A program made the position numbers and the translations under genes. From positions 1 through 6,226 of the forward strand of contig JAPJOW010000095.1 of NCBI GenBank assembly GCA_030826005.1: DNA of 6,226 bases, in the 5' to 3' direction. The stretch is from Aliterella sp. RAGGC_92. Its GTDB lineage: Bacteria; Cyanobacteriota; Cyanobacteriia; Cyanobacteriales; Chroococcidiopsidaceae. This document shows positions 5,598 through 6,226 of the stretch, in pieces. The notes beneath the pieces are model-generated. The model was given only the letters and a program-made list of their open reading frames with translations. It was not told the origin of the DNA and did not search any database. How positions within the stretch are numbered: the first letter of the stretch is position 1; every line of letters starts with the position of its first letter.

Positions 5598-6226
5598 ATG
5601 TTGGAACAACTCAACTTTCAAGGCTTGGGCGGATTACCACCGCAAAATATTGAAGCAGAAGAAGCAGTTTTAGGCGGGATTTTGCTAGATCCTGAAGCAA
5701 TTAGTCGCGTGAGCGATCGCTTGTTAGCAGAAGCCTTTTATATTAGCGCCCATAAACAAATTTACGAAGCAGCTTTAAAACTGCAAAGCCAAGGTAAACC
5801 TACAGATTTACTTAGCGTCACTTCTTGGTTGACAGACAACGATTTGTTAGCAAAAATTGGCGGCAAAAGTAAGCTAGTTCAGTTAGTAGATCGCACCGTA
5901 TCGGCGATTAATATTGACTCCCTCGCAACGTTAGTAATGGACAAATACCTGCGACGGAAGCTGATTCAAGCAGGTAATGAAATTGTTCAACTCGGCTATC
6001 AAACCGAAACCGAACTCCCGATAGTTCTAGACAGAGCCGAACAAAAAGTTTTTAATATTACTCAAGATCGTCCCCAGCAAGGTTTGATTGCTATTGGCGA
6101 TACTTTAGTCGATACCTTTCAAGACTTAGAAAATCGCGATCGCGAACAAGCTTTACCGGGTATATTGTCCGACTTTTACGATTTGGACGCGCTGACAAGT
6201 GGCTTTCAAAGGTCAGATTTAATTAT
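5598..6226 (+). CDS. dnaB: Replicative DNA helicase DnaB, N-terminal part (cut by window end)
   Basis: The first 209 codons of the hexameric 5'-3' helicase that unwinds DNA at the replication fork and contacts DnaG primase. Visible are the N-terminal helical domain, opening with LPPQNIEAEEAVLGGILLD (residues 13-31) and continuing through AFYISAHKQIYEA, and the linker helix region (about 140-180). The beginning of the RecA-like domain, DLDALTSGFQRSDLI, is also present (195-209). The Walker A motif lies just beyond the window edge, so catalytic residues and any intein, which are known in some cyanobacterial DnaB proteins, cannot be judged. The ATG at 5598 gives the expected N-terminus, and no Shine-Dalgarno sequence is visible. 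It follows rplI, a gene order conserved in many bacteria. Confidence 0.96.
   Translation, partial: MLEQLNFQGLGGLPPQNIEAEEAVLGGILLDPEAISRVSDRLLAEAFYISAHKQIYEAALKLQSQGKPTDLLSVTSWLTDNDLLAKIGGKSKLVQLVDRTVSAINIDSLATLVMDKYLRRKLIQAGNEIVQLGYQTETELPIVLDRAEQKVFNITQDRPQQGLIAIGDTLVDTFQDLENRDREQALPGILSDFYDLDALTSGFQRSDLI

Overview
The window comes from a cyanobacterial chromosome. The octamer GCGATCGC (HIP1) occurs about 15 times, where chance would predict roughly 0.1 in this length. The gene content also fits: an ABC1/UbiB-family kinase with cyanobacterial features, the rplI-dnaB pair, a DUF820/Uma2 protein, and a pentapeptide-repeat protein with the common cyanobacterial start and end motifs. Species cannot be named from the sequence; a filamentous or Chroococcidiopsis-like lineage is possible but is a guess.

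Layout. Positions 1-107 hold a small two-hairpin repeat with imperfect terminal inverted repeats, which looks like a miniature transposable element. It sits exactly where a minus-strand reading frame (979 down to 77) loses its expected protein sequence. That frame resembles the N-terminal part of a secreted or cell-surface cyanobacterial protein, interrupted by one in-frame TGA and cut short by the repeat, so I call it a pseudogene. Inside it, on the opposite strand, lies an intact 151-residue pentapeptide-repeat gene (290-745). The two frames overlap in exact codon register, so 17 Phe/Leu/Met core residues of one protein face 17 Lys/Glu/His/Gln residues of the other. This antisense pair is the most unusual thing in the window. 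The first 989 bases contain no HIP1 site.

From 1254 on, the region is ordinary and dense: ubiB-like kinase (1254-2954) with a rho-independent terminator, a three-helix membrane protein (3017-3388) followed after 2 bases by gloB, glyoxalase II (3391-4161), an AT-rich gap, a minus-strand Uma2/DUF820 gene (4372-4932), then rplI (5026-5484) and the start of dnaB (5598 to the window edge).

Functionally these are mostly unrelated housekeeping genes: quinone/lipid-linked kinase, methylglyoxal detoxification, ribosome, replication. The two clear pairs are the membrane protein with gloB (translationally close) and rplI with dnaB (a synteny seen widely in bacteria). I see no phage genes, CRISPR array, tRNA or rRNA.
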